A stretch of 49,465 nt of DNA from Deltaproteobacteria bacterium (GTDB taxonomy: Bacteria; Desulfobacterota; GWC2-55-46; UBA9637). Shown here in pieces: positions 7,483 to 16,711 of this stretch (the stretch's first letter is position 1; each line of letters starts with the position of its first letter). Made by a program: the position numbers and the translations under genes. Location of the stretch: assembly GCA_016219285.1 (NCBI GenBank), contig JACRNJ010000029.1, positions 1 to 49,465 on the forward strand, written 5' to 3'. The notes under the pieces were generated by a model, which ran no database searches, had not been told where the DNA came from, and saw only the letters and a program-made list of their open reading frames with translations.

Positions 7483-8778
7483 ATGGCGATATATCCTTTT
7501 AAGACCATCAGCGTCATAGTATTCAGCGCCCTCCTGCTGGCACTTTTCAATGCAAACTCAGAGGCTGTGCCTGTATTTGCAAGGAAATACAAGACAAGCT
7601 GTATGACCTGTCACACTGTTTTTCCAAAATTGAATACTTTTGGCGAAGCCTTTCGAAGAAACGGATATCAAATCCCTGACGCAGATGAGAGGTATATCAA
7701 GGAAAAGCCTGTCAGTTTGGGCGCAGAGGCGTGGAAAGAGGTTTGGCCCGAAGGAGTGTGGCCGGGTGAAATTGCAGGAAGCGCGCCATTTTCTTTAGCG
7801 GCAAATTCGCTCTACCGATACGATTCTAATTCTCAGGTAAAGCACGATTTCACATTTCCTGATGAGATAGAAATTCTTTCAGCAGGCACACTTGGTGAAG
7901 ATATATCTTTTTTCGGCAGCATCGCACTGATTAAAGATGGAAATAATTTTGGAGGTGTAGAAAGGCTTTTTCTGCGGTTTGACAATCTGTTTGACCATAG
8001 TTTACCGAAGCATTTTTTGAACTTAACCATCGGCCAGTTTGAGCCGTCAATAACACCATCCTCTAATCGCCGCCGCCTAACCCACACGTCGTATCTATCC
8101 AACACCTTTGAGGTTGGCAAAAACAACTTTCACTTTTCAGACCAAAGGGGGATAGAGATAGACGGTATGGCAAAAAGCCGCTTATCATATGCCATTGGTG
8201 TGGTTAATGGGAACGGCGTTGGAAAGATGGATACATCAAGCGGCGCTTTAGATAACAATTCATCAAAGGATGTATATCTAAAGGTTGGATACAAATTCGG
8301 CGGATTTGGGTTGGACGGCTTTGGCATTGGGACAGGAGAGAGGGCAGGTCTGCAGGAGATTGGATTGGAAAAATCAATCTCTGTCAGCGCATTGGGTTAT
8401 TATGGGGAAAATAGGATTTCGGGTTTTAATATTGATGACCAATTTTACAGGTATGGTCTTGCCTTTGATATCAATTATGACAGCATTAACCTGTTTGGTG
8501 CGATTGTCCGGGGGAAACACGATAATCCGAGAGGCGATTTCATAAAAACTTTGGTAACCTCCTGTTTTTCTGAGGTCGATGTTATTATATACCCATGGCT
8601 TGTTGGCATATTAAGATATGATGTGGCGGATATAGAGCATGAAAACAAGAGAGATGAAGTGGTTATGGGTATAGTGGCGTTGATTCGCACAAACATAAAA
8701 CTTGCTATAGAAGGGGCGCTGCATACAGCAGGGGGCGATAGTGACAAGGGATTTATTAAATTGACTTTTGCCCTTTAA
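7483..8778 (+). CDS. Fused monoheme cytochrome c / predicted outer-membrane beta-barrel (Cyc2-like architecture)
   Basis: A signal peptide (residues ~5-28, ending NSEA) precedes one c-type heme motif C40-M-T-C43-H44 in AVPVFARKYKTSCMTCH. Next comes FPKLNTFGEAFRRNGYQ, very like the cytochrome head of Cyc2-type fused cytochrome-porins. The remaining ~360 residues have alternating polar/aromatic strands (for example LSYAIGVVNGNG, DVYLKVGYKFGGFG, AFDINYDSINLFGAIV) and end GFIKLTFAL, as outer-membrane barrels do. Length (431) suits a 16-strand barrel. Possible roles are electron exchange across the outer membrane with iron or another extracellular partner. This is inference from architecture, not proof of Cyc2 function. 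No Shine-Dalgarno is evident; a TATAAT lies at 7392-7397. It is followed by the cupredoxin and two sensor genes on the same strand. Confidence 0.75.
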   Translation: MAIYPFKTISVIVFSALLLALFNANSEAVPVFARKYKTSCMTCHTVFPKLNTFGEAFRRNGYQIPDADERYIKEKPVSLGAEAWKEVWPEGVWPGEIAGSAPFSLAANSLYRYDSNSQVKHDFTFPDEIEILSAGTLGEDISFFGSIALIKDGNNFGGVERLFLRFDNLFDHSLPKHFLNLTIGQFEPSITPSSNRRRLTHTSYLSNTFEVGKNNFHFSDQRGIEIDGMAKSRLSYAIGVVNGNGVGKMDTSSGALDNNSSKDVYLKVGYKFGGFGLDGFGIGTGERAGLQEIGLEKSISVSALGYYGENRISGFNIDDQFYRYGLAFDINYDSINLFGAIVRGKHDNPRGDFIKTLVTSCFSEVDVIIYPWLVGILRYDVADIEHENKRDEVVMGIVALIRTNIKLAIEGALHTAGGDSDKGFIKLTFAL

Positions 8779-8895
8779 AGTTTAGTATATTAACATAGTG
8801 TTGAAAAAGTCACCAACAGCCTTGGTTACACGGATTATAAAAAATGAGGACACAGATACTTCAAATGGATTTTTGGATTATTTTTAAGAGTTGAT

Positions 8896-9582
8896 ATGAT
8901 GGAAAGACAGCATAATAAATCTTGCAGCATTGCTTTTGCTGATGCACCGGCAGAAAGTCATGCCTGTGGACTGTCATACTGTGGATGGGTAAGTGAAGTG
9001 AAGTATCAGTGGTTAATGTATACGGTTTTGTTTGCAGCCCTGTTTATCCTGAATGCTGTGTCATATGCGGAGACTATCAGGGGGGCTGTTAAGCTGAAGA
9101 CCGAAGAGGATGCTGGAAAGGTAGTTGTGTATGTTGAAAAAGCAGGCGGTGTATTTATACCACCTGAGAAACGGCCGATTATGGACCAGATTGACCTGAT
9201 ATTTGTTCCGTATGTTCTGCCTGTTTTGATAGGGACCACCGTTGATTTTCACAATAGCGATGATGTCCTCAATAATATCTTTACTCCTTCATCGGGGTAT
9301 AAATTTAATCTTGGCACCTATCCAAAAGGTGTGGTTAGGTCATTTACATTTAATCGTTTGGGAGAGGTAGTTCTTTTATGCAATATTCACCCTGACATGG
9401 AAGGCTATATCATGGTGCTGCAGAATCCATATTTTGTTGTTCCTGATAAACGTGGAGAATATAGGATTAGTAATGTGCCTCCGGGTACCTATAATGTGAA
9501 GATGTGGTATAAAAAGAATATTAGCCCAGCATACACTATAACAGTTGAAAAGGGAGCGGAGGCCGTGGTGGACTTTAAATAA
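8896..9582 (+). CDS. Periplasmic cupredoxin with C-terminal carboxypeptidase-regulatory-like segment
   Basis: A type I copper protein. Candidate ligands are H119 (DFHNSDD), C162, H165 and M168 (LLCNIHPDMEGYI), the CxxHxxM loop of small blue copper proteins. The last ~45 residues (GEYRISNVPPGTYNVKMWY) resemble a carboxypeptidase-regulatory beta-sandwich. A hydrophobic signal segment lies at residues ~41-57 (MYTVLFAALFILNAVSYA), so the real start is likely GTG 8998 or ATG 9016 rather than ATG 8896. The 5' coordinate given is the longest frame. It lies 117 bases after the cytochrome-porin on the same strand and is a plausible soluble electron carrier for it. Relatives are often labelled methylamine utilization proteins, without evidence for that role here. 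Confidence 0.78.
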   Translation: MMERQHNKSCSIAFADAPAESHACGLSYCGWVSEVKYQWLMYTVLFAALFILNAVSYAETIRGAVKLKTEEDAGKVVVYVEKAGGVFIPPEKRPIMDQIDLIFVPYVLPVLIGTTVDFHNSDDVLNNIFTPSSGYKFNLGTYPKGVVRSFTFNRLGEVVLLCNIHPDMEGYIMVLQNPYFVVPDKRGEYRISNVPPGTYNVKMWYKKNISPAYTITVEKGAEAVVDFK

Positions 9583-9667
9583 ATCCGTTAACCTTGTCTG
9601 CGAAATGAGATGTTAAAACAAATGAGTTTGGTATAGCCCATATATTTTAGAGAGGAGATAGAAAGGG

Positions 9668-10852
9668 TTGAAGATTACCATACGGACAAAGTTAATGGTA
9701 GGCTATATTGCTGTTCTTATCTTGATGCTTATTGTGAGTATCTTTGCCTATATTACCCTTGTTAGTGTTAGCAGATCGGTGAACCAGATTCTTGTTTACG
9801 CCCATAAATACGATATGGTGGATAGTCTTAGGCAGTCTACAAGGCAATTTGTTGAGGTAAGCGATTCGTTGATTCGGGGACAGATACAGAATATCGGGTA
9901 TTATCAATCTATTGCCAGGGATGTGGAGAAGAAGATTTCGTATGTAGAAAAATTAAGACTCAAAGACAATGAAAAAGATTTTCTAAAAAGGATAGATACC
10001 GAGTTTAACTCTGTGCAAAGATTGACAGAACAGTCTCTCAAATGGACAGCTCAACTGCGAAATGTAAATTTTGCCGATGTACTAAGGGAAATAGATAAGG
10101 CAAAACCAATCTTGCTCAGCAGCGCAGATGGGCTGTATGATGAGGCATGGCGGTCGCTGGATACTGTTACTATTCTGGCGGATAAAGATATGGAGCGTGG
10201 GATATGGCAGATTGTAATTTTTTCTCTTATTGCAATTATTGCAGGTGTAGGGATATCTATCTATATTTCACAGAGGATTATTACACCGATACGGGCATTA
10301 TCTGCTGCCGCCGGCGGTGTTGCCAAGGGCGATTTGAACCAAACTGTGCAAAGGGTATCGGGGGATGAGATAGGGGAGCTAGTTGCCTCGTTCAATCAAA
10401 TGGTAGTTGAATTGAAAACATCCAGGGAACGGGTTGAGAAATATAATAAAGAACTTAAGACAATGGTAGAGGAAAGAACCTCTGAGCTTGAAAGAACAAA
10501 AGAATATCTTGAGAATATCCTCGAGCATTCTGGCGATATGATTGTTACTGCCACGCTTTTTGATGAAATTGCCCAGTTTAACAAAGAGGCTGAAACTATA
10601 CTTGGATATAGCAAGGAAACTATAGTGGGAAGCAAGATAGAATATCTCTTTGTTGATAAGAATGAATACAAGCGGATAAGAAAAAAGGTGATTGAAGATG
10701 GGGAGATATATGGTTATGAAACTAAATTGATGAAAAAGAACGGAGATGTTGTATATGTAAATCTTATATTATCAAGGCTTAAAGATAAGAATGGCAACAC
10801 TATCGGTTTAATTGGCATTGGCAGAGATATTACCGGTAGCAAACCCTGTTAG
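9668..10852 (+). CDS. Membrane sensor with HAMP and PAS domains, no kinase domain
   Basis: TM helix 1 at residues ~10-32, a periplasmic four-helix-type sensor region, TM2 at ~178-200, HAMP (~200-252, ending GDEIGELVASFNQMV), a coiled coil and one PAS domain (~275-390) ending IGLIGIGRDITGS. The protein stops directly after the PAS domain (KPC*), where a kinase or cyclase domain would be expected. The stop lies in the left terminal inverted repeat of a 102-base palindromic element (10843-10944), so this looks truncated by that element. TTG start, GGAG ten bases upstream; the residues MKITIRTKLMVGY are typical of such sensors. It may still signal as a scaffold with the adjacent kinase. Confidence 0.8.
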   Translation: MKITIRTKLMVGYIAVLILMLIVSIFAYITLVSVSRSVNQILVYAHKYDMVDSLRQSTRQFVEVSDSLIRGQIQNIGYYQSIARDVEKKISYVEKLRLKDNEKDFLKRIDTEFNSVQRLTEQSLKWTAQLRNVNFADVLREIDKAKPILLSSADGLYDEAWRSLDTVTILADKDMERGIWQIVIFSLIAIIAGVGISIYISQRIITPIRALSAAAGGVAKGDLNQTVQRVSGDEIGELVASFNQMVVELKTSRERVEKYNKELKTMVEERTSELERTKEYLENILEHSGDMIVTATLFDEIAQFNKEAETILGYSKETIVGSKIEYLFVDKNEYKRIRKKVIEDGEIYGYETKLMKKNGDVVYVNLILSRLKDKNGNTIGLIGIGRDITGSKPC

Positions 10853-10944
10853 AAAAGGTAGTGTTTTTAGCCTTTCTTTCTGCAAGGAATGATAATTTTA
10901 TTGATACCATTCCCGCTATAAATTACTGGGTTTTCTAACAGGGT
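10843..10944. repeat. 102-base inverted-repeat element truncating the PAS sensor
   Basis: Perfect 14-base terminal inverted repeats, ACCCTGTTAGAAAA at 10843-10856 and TTTTCTAACAGGGT at 10931-10944, enclose ~74 bases with no gene. The size and ends are those of a miniature transposable element. No target duplication is obvious by eye. Confidence 0.6.
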
Positions 10945-11059
10945 AAATCTGTCGTGGGCCGCCCAAAGGCCTGCATATTTCTTTTGTGCTGCTCTGCGAT
11001 AGCCCGATGTCGTAATACTGATTTTTATGTATGGCAGAAGATGAAATGGTTTTGCTATT

Positions 11060-13033
11060 ATGCAAATAAAGAAAAAGGGTATTCAGCAAAGGATTGCGCT
11101 TTTCATATTAGTGGTTGGGATATTTCCCATCATAATAGGGATATCTCTGGTCTATTGGCAGGGGAGGGAAGAACTTACAGAATCGGTGGGAGAGAACTTT
11201 GTGAGGATAGCCAAGGAGATTGCCAGTAATATTGAAATTGTTATAGAGCAATCAGCATATAGCCTAAATGGCCTGGCGCTCTCGCCTACTTTAAGAAACA
11301 CAGTAATATCAGCAAATAAATTTTATCTCACTAAGGACGATGCGGCGATAGAAGAGCATATCAAAAAGCTGGATGTCCAATGGCTGCAGGCTAACGAAAA
11401 GAAACAAGATAAAGAGGCCTATCTGAACAACCCTGCCGCCAAATACCTTGCCGAGATTAAGAAGCAAATGACAGGGTATCTGGAGCTTTTTATAACGGAT
11501 ACAAAAGGGGTATTGGTCGCCTCAGCAAAGAAAACAAAATATCTTCATTTTGGCAATGAAAAATGGTGGCAGGCAGCCTATAATAACGGCAAGGGGAATA
11601 TTTATATAAGCGAAATTTATCTTGACCCTGATTATAATCAATATCTGCAAACCATTGCAGTGCCGATTATGGATGAACAAGGTGCATCTGTTGCAGGTAT
11701 TATTCGCGCTGTCAGTACAATAGAAAAAATTTCAAAAATGGTGCATAAGATACGGATTGGGGAAACAGGTCATGCCATGCTGATAAACTCTGCGGGTATT
11801 ATTCTGCTCTGTCCTATATTCCCGCCTCAGGTGCACAGGGTTACCAGCGAGTTGATGAACAATATTACCACGCCGTCATTGGGCTGGGCAGTGGTCAAGG
11901 ACAATGCCCACGAAGGGGTAAATGCCATTGCAGGGTTTGCTCCTATAGCATCTGCGGGTGTGATAGAAAATGCCTTCGATGGGAACAGATGGTATATATT
12001 TGTCAGCCAGTCGCCTGAGGAGAGCTATGCCCCTGTTTATACTCACTTAAAAAGGCTCATTGTGCTTTTTATATTTTTGGTTGTTATGCTTTCTGCTATG
12101 GGGTTTTGGGCTGCTGGAAGGATAGTAGAACCGATCCATATTCTGCGGAAGAGCGCAGAAATCATTGGCGAAGGCAACTTAAGCCACCGGATTTATATCA
12201 AAACAAATGATGAGATAGAAGATCTCGCAAATAATTTTAATCAGATGGTAGAAAAGATTAACAAGTCATATTCTGAACTTGAACAGCGTATTGCTGAGAG
12301 GACAGAGGGGTTGACAAAAGGTTATCAGGAGATGGAGGTGGTAAGCCGGCTTAAATCAGAATTTCTTGCCAGTATGTCGCATGAACTTAGAACCCCATTA
12401 AACTCTATCCTCGGTTTTTCAGAACTGCTCAACGATAAAACATATGGAGATTTAAATGAGAAACAGTTTGAATACATAAACTATATACACACAAGCGGTA
12501 AGCATCTTCTTGAATTGATTAACGATATCCTTGACCTATCAAAGGTTGAGGCAGGCAAGATGGAAATAAAACCAGAGGAGTTTTCGGTAGAGAGTACCAT
12601 TAAAGAAGTTCACTCGATTGTCAGTCCCCTGTCCATACGAAAGAAGATATCTGTGGAGGTTGATATAGGCAACGGTATCTCTACCATTGTGGCTGATGAC
12701 AGGATGTTCCGGCAGATAATGTATAATCTTCTCAGTAATGCCATAAAATTTACAAATGAAGGCGGATGTGTAAAAATCAGGGTAGTATCAAACAATTATT
12801 TTCTTCAGGTCTCTGTTGTGGATGATGGAATAGGTATAAAAAAAGAAGACATGAAACATATATTTAAGGAATTTAAAAAAATCAATATAGGAGAGCAGGA
12901 AGGGACCGGACTTGGTCTTGTTCTTGTGAAAAGGTATGTAGAAATGCAGGGCGGTACTATAAGGGTTGAAAGTGAATACGGCAAAGGGAGTGATTTTACC
13001 TTCAGGCTTCCTGTGGATATTACGAAGGTATGA
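11060..13033 (+). CDS. Membrane histidine kinase with double-Cache-type sensor, HAMP, HisKA and HATPase
   Basis: A 657-residue sensor kinase. TM1 lies at ~12-30, followed by a large periplasmic Cache-type domain (~35-330, with GYLELFITDTKGVLVASAKK and GHAMLINSAGIILLCP). TM2 is at ~335-357, then HAMP (to NNFNQMVEKI), a HisKA dimerisation helix with phospho-acceptor H441 in SMSHELRTPLNS, and a HATPase domain with N-box LLSNAIKFTNEGG, G1 VVDDGIGIKKED and G2 GTGLGLVLVK. All catalytic boxes are intact. No response regulator gene is adjacent. It follows the cytochrome-porin, cupredoxin and PAS sensor on the same strand, suggesting control linked to extracytoplasmic redox or ligand state. Confidence 0.93.
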   Translation: MQIKKKGIQQRIALFILVVGIFPIIIGISLVYWQGREELTESVGENFVRIAKEIASNIEIVIEQSAYSLNGLALSPTLRNTVISANKFYLTKDDAAIEEHIKKLDVQWLQANEKKQDKEAYLNNPAAKYLAEIKKQMTGYLELFITDTKGVLVASAKKTKYLHFGNEKWWQAAYNNGKGNIYISEIYLDPDYNQYLQTIAVPIMDEQGASVAGIIRAVSTIEKISKMVHKIRIGETGHAMLINSAGIILLCPIFPPQVHRVTSELMNNITTPSLGWAVVKDNAHEGVNAIAGFAPIASAGVIENAFDGNRWYIFVSQSPEESYAPVYTHLKRLIVLFIFLVVMLSAMGFWAAGRIVEPIHILRKSAEIIGEGNLSHRIYIKTNDEIEDLANNFNQMVEKINKSYSELEQRIAERTEGLTKGYQEMEVVSRLKSEFLASMSHELRTPLNSILGFSELLNDKTYGDLNEKQFEYINYIHTSGKHLLELINDILDLSKVEAGKMEIKPEEFSVESTIKEVHSIVSPLSIRKKISVEVDIGNGISTIVADDRMFRQIMYNLLSNAIKFTNEGGCVKIRVVSNNYFLQVSVVDDGIGIKKEDMKHIFKEFKKINIGEQEGTGLGLVLVKRYVEMQGGTIRVESEYGKGSDFTFRLPVDITKV

Positions 13034-13069
13034 CGGAATTGGCTAAAGAGTTAAGGCGGTTCTCTATTC

Positions 13070-13810
13070 TCAATAGGCGTACAGATTTCCGTAGGGTCTT
13101 AATGAGGCAGGGGTGAGCTTTTTAAAGCTTCCCTTCATAATCTCGTCTATGTTGAGATTAAAGTCTTTGCAATAATCCGTCAGGTGTTCTTTGAGTAGTT
13201 TTATATCTTCCTCGTCTGGGTCAGTAATTCCTACCTCTGCGCCGCAGAGCTTTTTGTCAACTTCGCCGCGTATGAAGATTACCCCGCCGTGCATACCAGT
13301 GCCTGCATAGTCTCCGACCGTGGGTCTGCTGTCTTTTTCTCCATCTAGGTTGAGCAGGATAAGAATACCGCCTGCCATGTATTCGCCAAAGAAGTCGCCG
13401 GCCTTGCCACCGGCAATTATAACAGGCGCCTGTTTTTTATATCCCTTCATGTGGATGCCGACCCTGTATCCGACATTGCCCCGAATGTGTAATTTCCCGC
13501 CGCGCATACCATAACCTAACACATCGCCTGCATTACCGTGGATGATGACCTTTCCACTATTCATTGTGTTGCTGATATTGTCCTGTGCATTGTCTTTTAC
13601 TATGAGGGTAGGGCCGTCCATGAATGCTGCAAGATCATTTCCCGGCACGCCTTCTATTGTTATTGTCGACTCACCGTTTAATCCATCACCGATGTAATAC
13701 TGGCCATTGACGTTTTTCAGGAGAACCTCCTTTTCGCCTTTTGCAACAGCCTCCCGCACCTTCTGATTTAAATCTCTATAATAAATCCCTTTTGCATCTA
13801 TAACTTGCAT
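13070..13810 (-). CDS. Glutamate synthase GXGXG-domain subunit (stand-alone C-terminal domain)
   Basis: A 246-residue protein made of the right-handed beta-helix GXGXG domain found at the C-terminus of GltB and in FwdC. Repeated turns include GNAGDVLGYGMRGG, GNVGYRVGIHMKG, GGKAGDFFGEYMAGG and VGDYAGTGMHGG. In glutamate synthase this domain is structural and holds the ammonia channel between the amidotransferase and FMN sites. Here it is a separate gene at the end of the operon, as in archaeal-type split enzymes. It is separated from the FMN subunit by a 120-base palindromic repeat. Confidence 0.9.
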   Translation of the reverse strand: MQVIDAKGIYYRDLNQKVREAVAKGEKEVLLKNVNGQYYIGDGLNGESTITIEGVPGNDLAAFMDGPTLIVKDNAQDNISNTMNSGKVIIHGNAGDVLGYGMRGGKLHIRGNVGYRVGIHMKGYKKQAPVIIAGGKAGDFFGEYMAGGILILLNLDGEKDSRPTVGDYAGTGMHGGVIFIRGEVDKKLCGAEVGITDPDEEDIKLLKEHLTDYCKDFNLNIDEIMKGSFKKLTPASLRPYGNLYAY

Positions 13811-13842
13811 GTTTTATTTACTCCTCTTCACTCTAAATTATA

Positions 13843-13962
13843 AAATTCAAATTACAAGCACCAAATAACAAATAAATTACAATTATCAATATCAAAACTC
13901 CAATATAAGATATTTTGGGGTTTGAAATTTGGAATTTATTTGTAATTTGTAATTTGAAATTT
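13843..13962. repeat. AT-rich palindromic repeat between GOGAT genes
   Basis: The left arm (AAATTCAAATTACAAG...ACAAATAAATTAC) is nearly complementary to the right arm (GGAATTTATTTGTAATTTGTAATTTGAAATTTC). In the transcript it would form a long AU-rich hairpin within the operon. Confidence 0.65.
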
Positions 13963-13965
13963 CTT

Positions 13966-15492
13966 TTATCTACCCACTGGTTTCACGCCCAGTATATCCA
14001 ATGTCTGGCTATCAAGTCCTATGCCCCGGAGCCGTTCCCTGCTGCCTCTTAGGCTTTCAATCGCATTAACGCCTAGCGCGCCGAGTATCTCTTTTAGTTC
14101 ATGGCTCCATGCATGGATAAGATTTATCAGCCTCTCAGCGTAAACCTCCGGGTCAAGCCTTACGGTAAGTTCCGGCCTCTGGGTTGTGATACCCCAGCTG
14201 CAGTTGCCTGTATAGCATTTGCCGCATACTGTGCAGCCCATTGTTATAAGCGCCGATGTCGCAAGTGCAACTGCATCTGCGCCAAGCGCAATTGCCTTGG
14301 CAGCATCTGCGCAGCTCCTAATGCCGCCAGCCGCTATAATAGATGCCTCATTTCTTATACCTTCCTGTCTTAACCTCTCGTCTACTGCTGCAAGGGCGTG
14401 CTCTATTGGAATGCCAAGGTGGTCTCTTATTATGGAGGGCGCTGCGCCTGTGCCGCCTCTGAAGCCGTCAATATACACAATATCCGCTCCTGCCCGGACA
14501 ATACCTGATGCAATTGCGGCGACATTGTGCACCGCCGCAATTTTTACTGAAACAGGTTTTGTATAGTTAGTTGCCTCTTTTATTGCAAATATCAACTGTC
14601 TTAAATCCTCTATGGAGTAAATATCATGTTGAGGCGCAGGAGAGATTGCATCTGTGCCAACCGGTATCATCCTGGTTTTAGCAATATCTAAAGGTATCTT
14701 TTCGCCAGGCAGATGTCCGCCTATGCCTGGCTTTGCGCCCTGTCCGATCTTTATCTCAACGGCAACGCCGGCGTTCAAATAATCGGGATTCACACCAAAC
14801 CTGCCTGATGCAACCTGAACTATTATATTGCTGCGATATGGGTAGATATCCTCATGCAGTCCGCCCTCGCCGGTATTCATCACAATTCCGAGTTCTTTTG
14901 CGGCAATGGCAATCGTTTTCTGCGCATTAAGGCTTATAGAGCCGTATGACATTGGCGCAAATATAAAAGGCGCCTCAAGTTTAATCTGCGGAGGCATCTT
15001 TGTTTTGAGTTTGGGTTTACCGTCAGGCCCATTTTCAAACTCCAGTTTTGCAGGCTTTTTGCCGAGATATGTTCTAAGCTCCATCGGTTCTCTTAACGGG
15101 TCTATAGATGGATTTGTGACCTGACATGCATCTATCAAAAGGCTGTCAAAGAGAACTGGATACGGCATATCGCTTCCCATGCCTGTCAGCGGGATGCCGC
15201 CTGTTTCCGCCTGTCTCTTTATATTTCGTATATTATAAAATCCCCAATTGGCGTTGCTTCTGTATTTTACCGGATTATCTTCTATGGTGATGGCCTCTTC
15301 GGGACAGTAGTGATAGCACCTCAAACACTTAACACACTTGAATGTGTCAATGAGAACCTTATCCCCGCCCCATGCATATACACTCCAGCCGCAATTCTGG
15401 ATGCAACGTTTGCATTTTATGCATTTTATCTGGTCTATCTTAGCCAGAAATTCCGGCACCGCCAAGCTCTTAAACACCGTAAACCTCCTCAC
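13966..15492 (-). CDS. Glutamate synthase FMN/3Fe-4S subunit with N-terminal ferredoxin domain
   Basis: The 508-residue catalytic core of a ferredoxin-type glutamate synthase, reducing 2-oxoglutarate plus ammonia to glutamate on FMN. The N-terminus has two 4Fe-4S motifs (C24-C27-C30-C34 and C53-C56-C59-C63). The central barrel contains APMSYGSISLNAQ, NTGEGGLHEDIYPY, GQGAKPGIGGHLPG, VYIDGFRGGTGAAPS and AAGGIRSCADAAKAIALGAD. The 3Fe-4S cysteines are in GCTVCGKCYTGNC. No NAD(P)H-oxidising small subunit is nearby, so electrons probably come from ferredoxin or the HdrBC-like proteins encoded upstream. Confidence 0.94.
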   Translation of the reverse strand: MRRFTVFKSLAVPEFLAKIDQIKCIKCKRCIQNCGWSVYAWGGDKVLIDTFKCVKCLRCYHYCPEEAITIEDNPVKYRSNANWGFYNIRNIKRQAETGGIPLTGMGSDMPYPVLFDSLLIDACQVTNPSIDPLREPMELRTYLGKKPAKLEFENGPDGKPKLKTKMPPQIKLEAPFIFAPMSYGSISLNAQKTIAIAAKELGIVMNTGEGGLHEDIYPYRSNIIVQVASGRFGVNPDYLNAGVAVEIKIGQGAKPGIGGHLPGEKIPLDIAKTRMIPVGTDAISPAPQHDIYSIEDLRQLIFAIKEATNYTKPVSVKIAAVHNVAAIASGIVRAGADIVYIDGFRGGTGAAPSIIRDHLGIPIEHALAAVDERLRQEGIRNEASIIAAGGIRSCADAAKAIALGADAVALATSALITMGCTVCGKCYTGNCSWGITTQRPELTVRLDPEVYAERLINLIHAWSHELKEILGALGVNAIESLRGSRERLRGIGLDSQTLDILGVKPVGR

Positions 15493-15499
15493 TATGTGA

Positions 15500-15608
15500 G
15501 AATTGGAAATTGAAAATTTTAAATTTTAAATTGTAAATTGTAAATTTAAACCCGTTTCTTTCATTTCACTTTGCATTTTCCAATTTCCAATCTTCAATTT
15601 CCAATTTA
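15500..15608. repeat. AT-rich palindromic repeat upstream of the FMN subunit
   Basis: GGAAATTGAAAATTTT...ATTGTAAATTG on the left is answered by TTTCCAATTTCCAATCTTCAATTTCC on the right. It fills the gap between the amidotransferase and FMN genes. Confidence 0.55.
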
Positions 15609-15611
15609 TTC

Positions 15612-16697
15612 TTAACCTTCCAACTCTGCAATTACGGGCTCACCTGCCCTTGGCGCCCATATCTTTTCAGGGCTTGGGCAAATCTCCCTTATCGCAGACT
15701 CCTCGCTTGCCATATAAACAGTTTTTCCTTTTGTTGCCGCAACAAGAGGTCTTAACTTAATTCTGTCATTAAATCCAACTAACCCCTTGCTGTGCCCAAA
15801 AAGGATTGAAAATGGACCGTTCATCAATGCGCTGGCGTATACCATACGGAGTGCGGTCATTGCGTTTTTTTCATCTTCCTGCAAGTCGTCAATATTCTTC
15901 CAAAAAGGCGATGCAAGGGCTGTGCATGCAGTAAGCACATCCAACCCATGCTTTCTTACCAACAAATCAAAGAGATATGTTACAACCTCTGTATCTGTGA
16001 GCAGGGTGAGTTTGTAGCCATACATTTCAAGATACCTCTTGTTTATGCCGTAGGATGATATCTCGCCATTATGGACAATAGACCAGTCCAGAAGCGTAAA
16101 CGGATGGGCGCCTCCCCACCAGCCAGGGGTGTTTGTTGGGAACCTCGTATGTCCTGTCCAGATGTAGCCTTCATATTCTTCAATTCTAAAAAACCTTGCA
16201 ATCTCTCCAGGCATACCAACGCCCTTGAATGCCCCCATATTTTTGCCGCTTGAGAATACATAGGCGCCGCCTATCTCGGAGTTTATTTTCATAACGGTTC
16301 TAACAACAAAATCATCATCTCTAAGGTCTGCAGCATCCCTTTCAGCCTTTTCAGACAGCGGTTTTACAAAATACCGCCATATCATGGGTGATATAGTAAT
16401 GCTTTCCACTGGAGCGGTTGGCATCGGCTCTTTTTTTTCTATGCGGTAGTTTTTTTTGAGATATTCCTCAGTGTCTCTCTGGCATGCCGGTTCATCATAC
16501 ATTATATGAAATGCGTATAATTCCTTATATTCAGGATATATGCCGTATGCTGCATAACCGGCGCCAAGCCCATTCCCCCTGTCATTCATAAGACAAAGGG
16601 ATTTTGATATAGAGCTTCCGCTAATCCTCTTGCCGTCTTTATTTATAATGCCTGCCAAACCGCAGCCCGATATGTCTTTATGGAAATTATGGCTCAT
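15612..16697 (-). CDS. Glutamate synthase class II glutamine amidotransferase subunit
   Basis: A 361-residue Ntn-type glutaminase domain that hydrolyses glutamine to glutamate and ammonia for the FMN subunit. C12 in ISGCGLAGII is the expected N-terminal nucleophile after removal of an 11-residue propeptide. Supporting motifs are MNDRGNGLGAGYAAYG, the arginine-bearing WTGHTRFPTNTPGWWGGAHP and DWSIVHNGEISSYG, and LLTDTEVVTYLFD. The family layout is that of archaeal-type GltB split into three proteins. The start ATG at 16695-16697 lies just below an R4 repeat that separates it from hdrC. Confidence 0.93.
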   Translation of the reverse strand: MSHNFHKDISGCGLAGIINKDGKRISGSSISKSLCLMNDRGNGLGAGYAAYGIYPEYKELYAFHIMYDEPACQRDTEEYLKKNYRIEKKEPMPTAPVESITISPMIWRYFVKPLSEKAERDAADLRDDDFVVRTVMKINSEIGGAYVFSSGKNMGAFKGVGMPGEIARFFRIEEYEGYIWTGHTRFPTNTPGWWGGAHPFTLLDWSIVHNGEISSYGINKRYLEMYGYKLTLLTDTEVVTYLFDLLVRKHGLDVLTACTALASPFWKNIDDLQEDEKNAMTALRMVYASALMNGPFSILFGHSKGLVGFNDRIKLRPLVAATKGKTVYMASEESAIREICPSPEKIWAPRAGEPVIAELEG

Positions 16698-16711
16698 TGT
16701 AACCTCAAAAT

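Noticed and set aside
8896-9582. Methylamine utilisation protein in the strict sense
   Set aside because: No other mau genes are present. Only the cupredoxin fold is supported.
10954-11229. Open frame ahead of and overlapping the histidine kinase
   Set aside because: Most of it is the kinase gene read in another frame; the upstream part has no ribosome site or recognisable motif.
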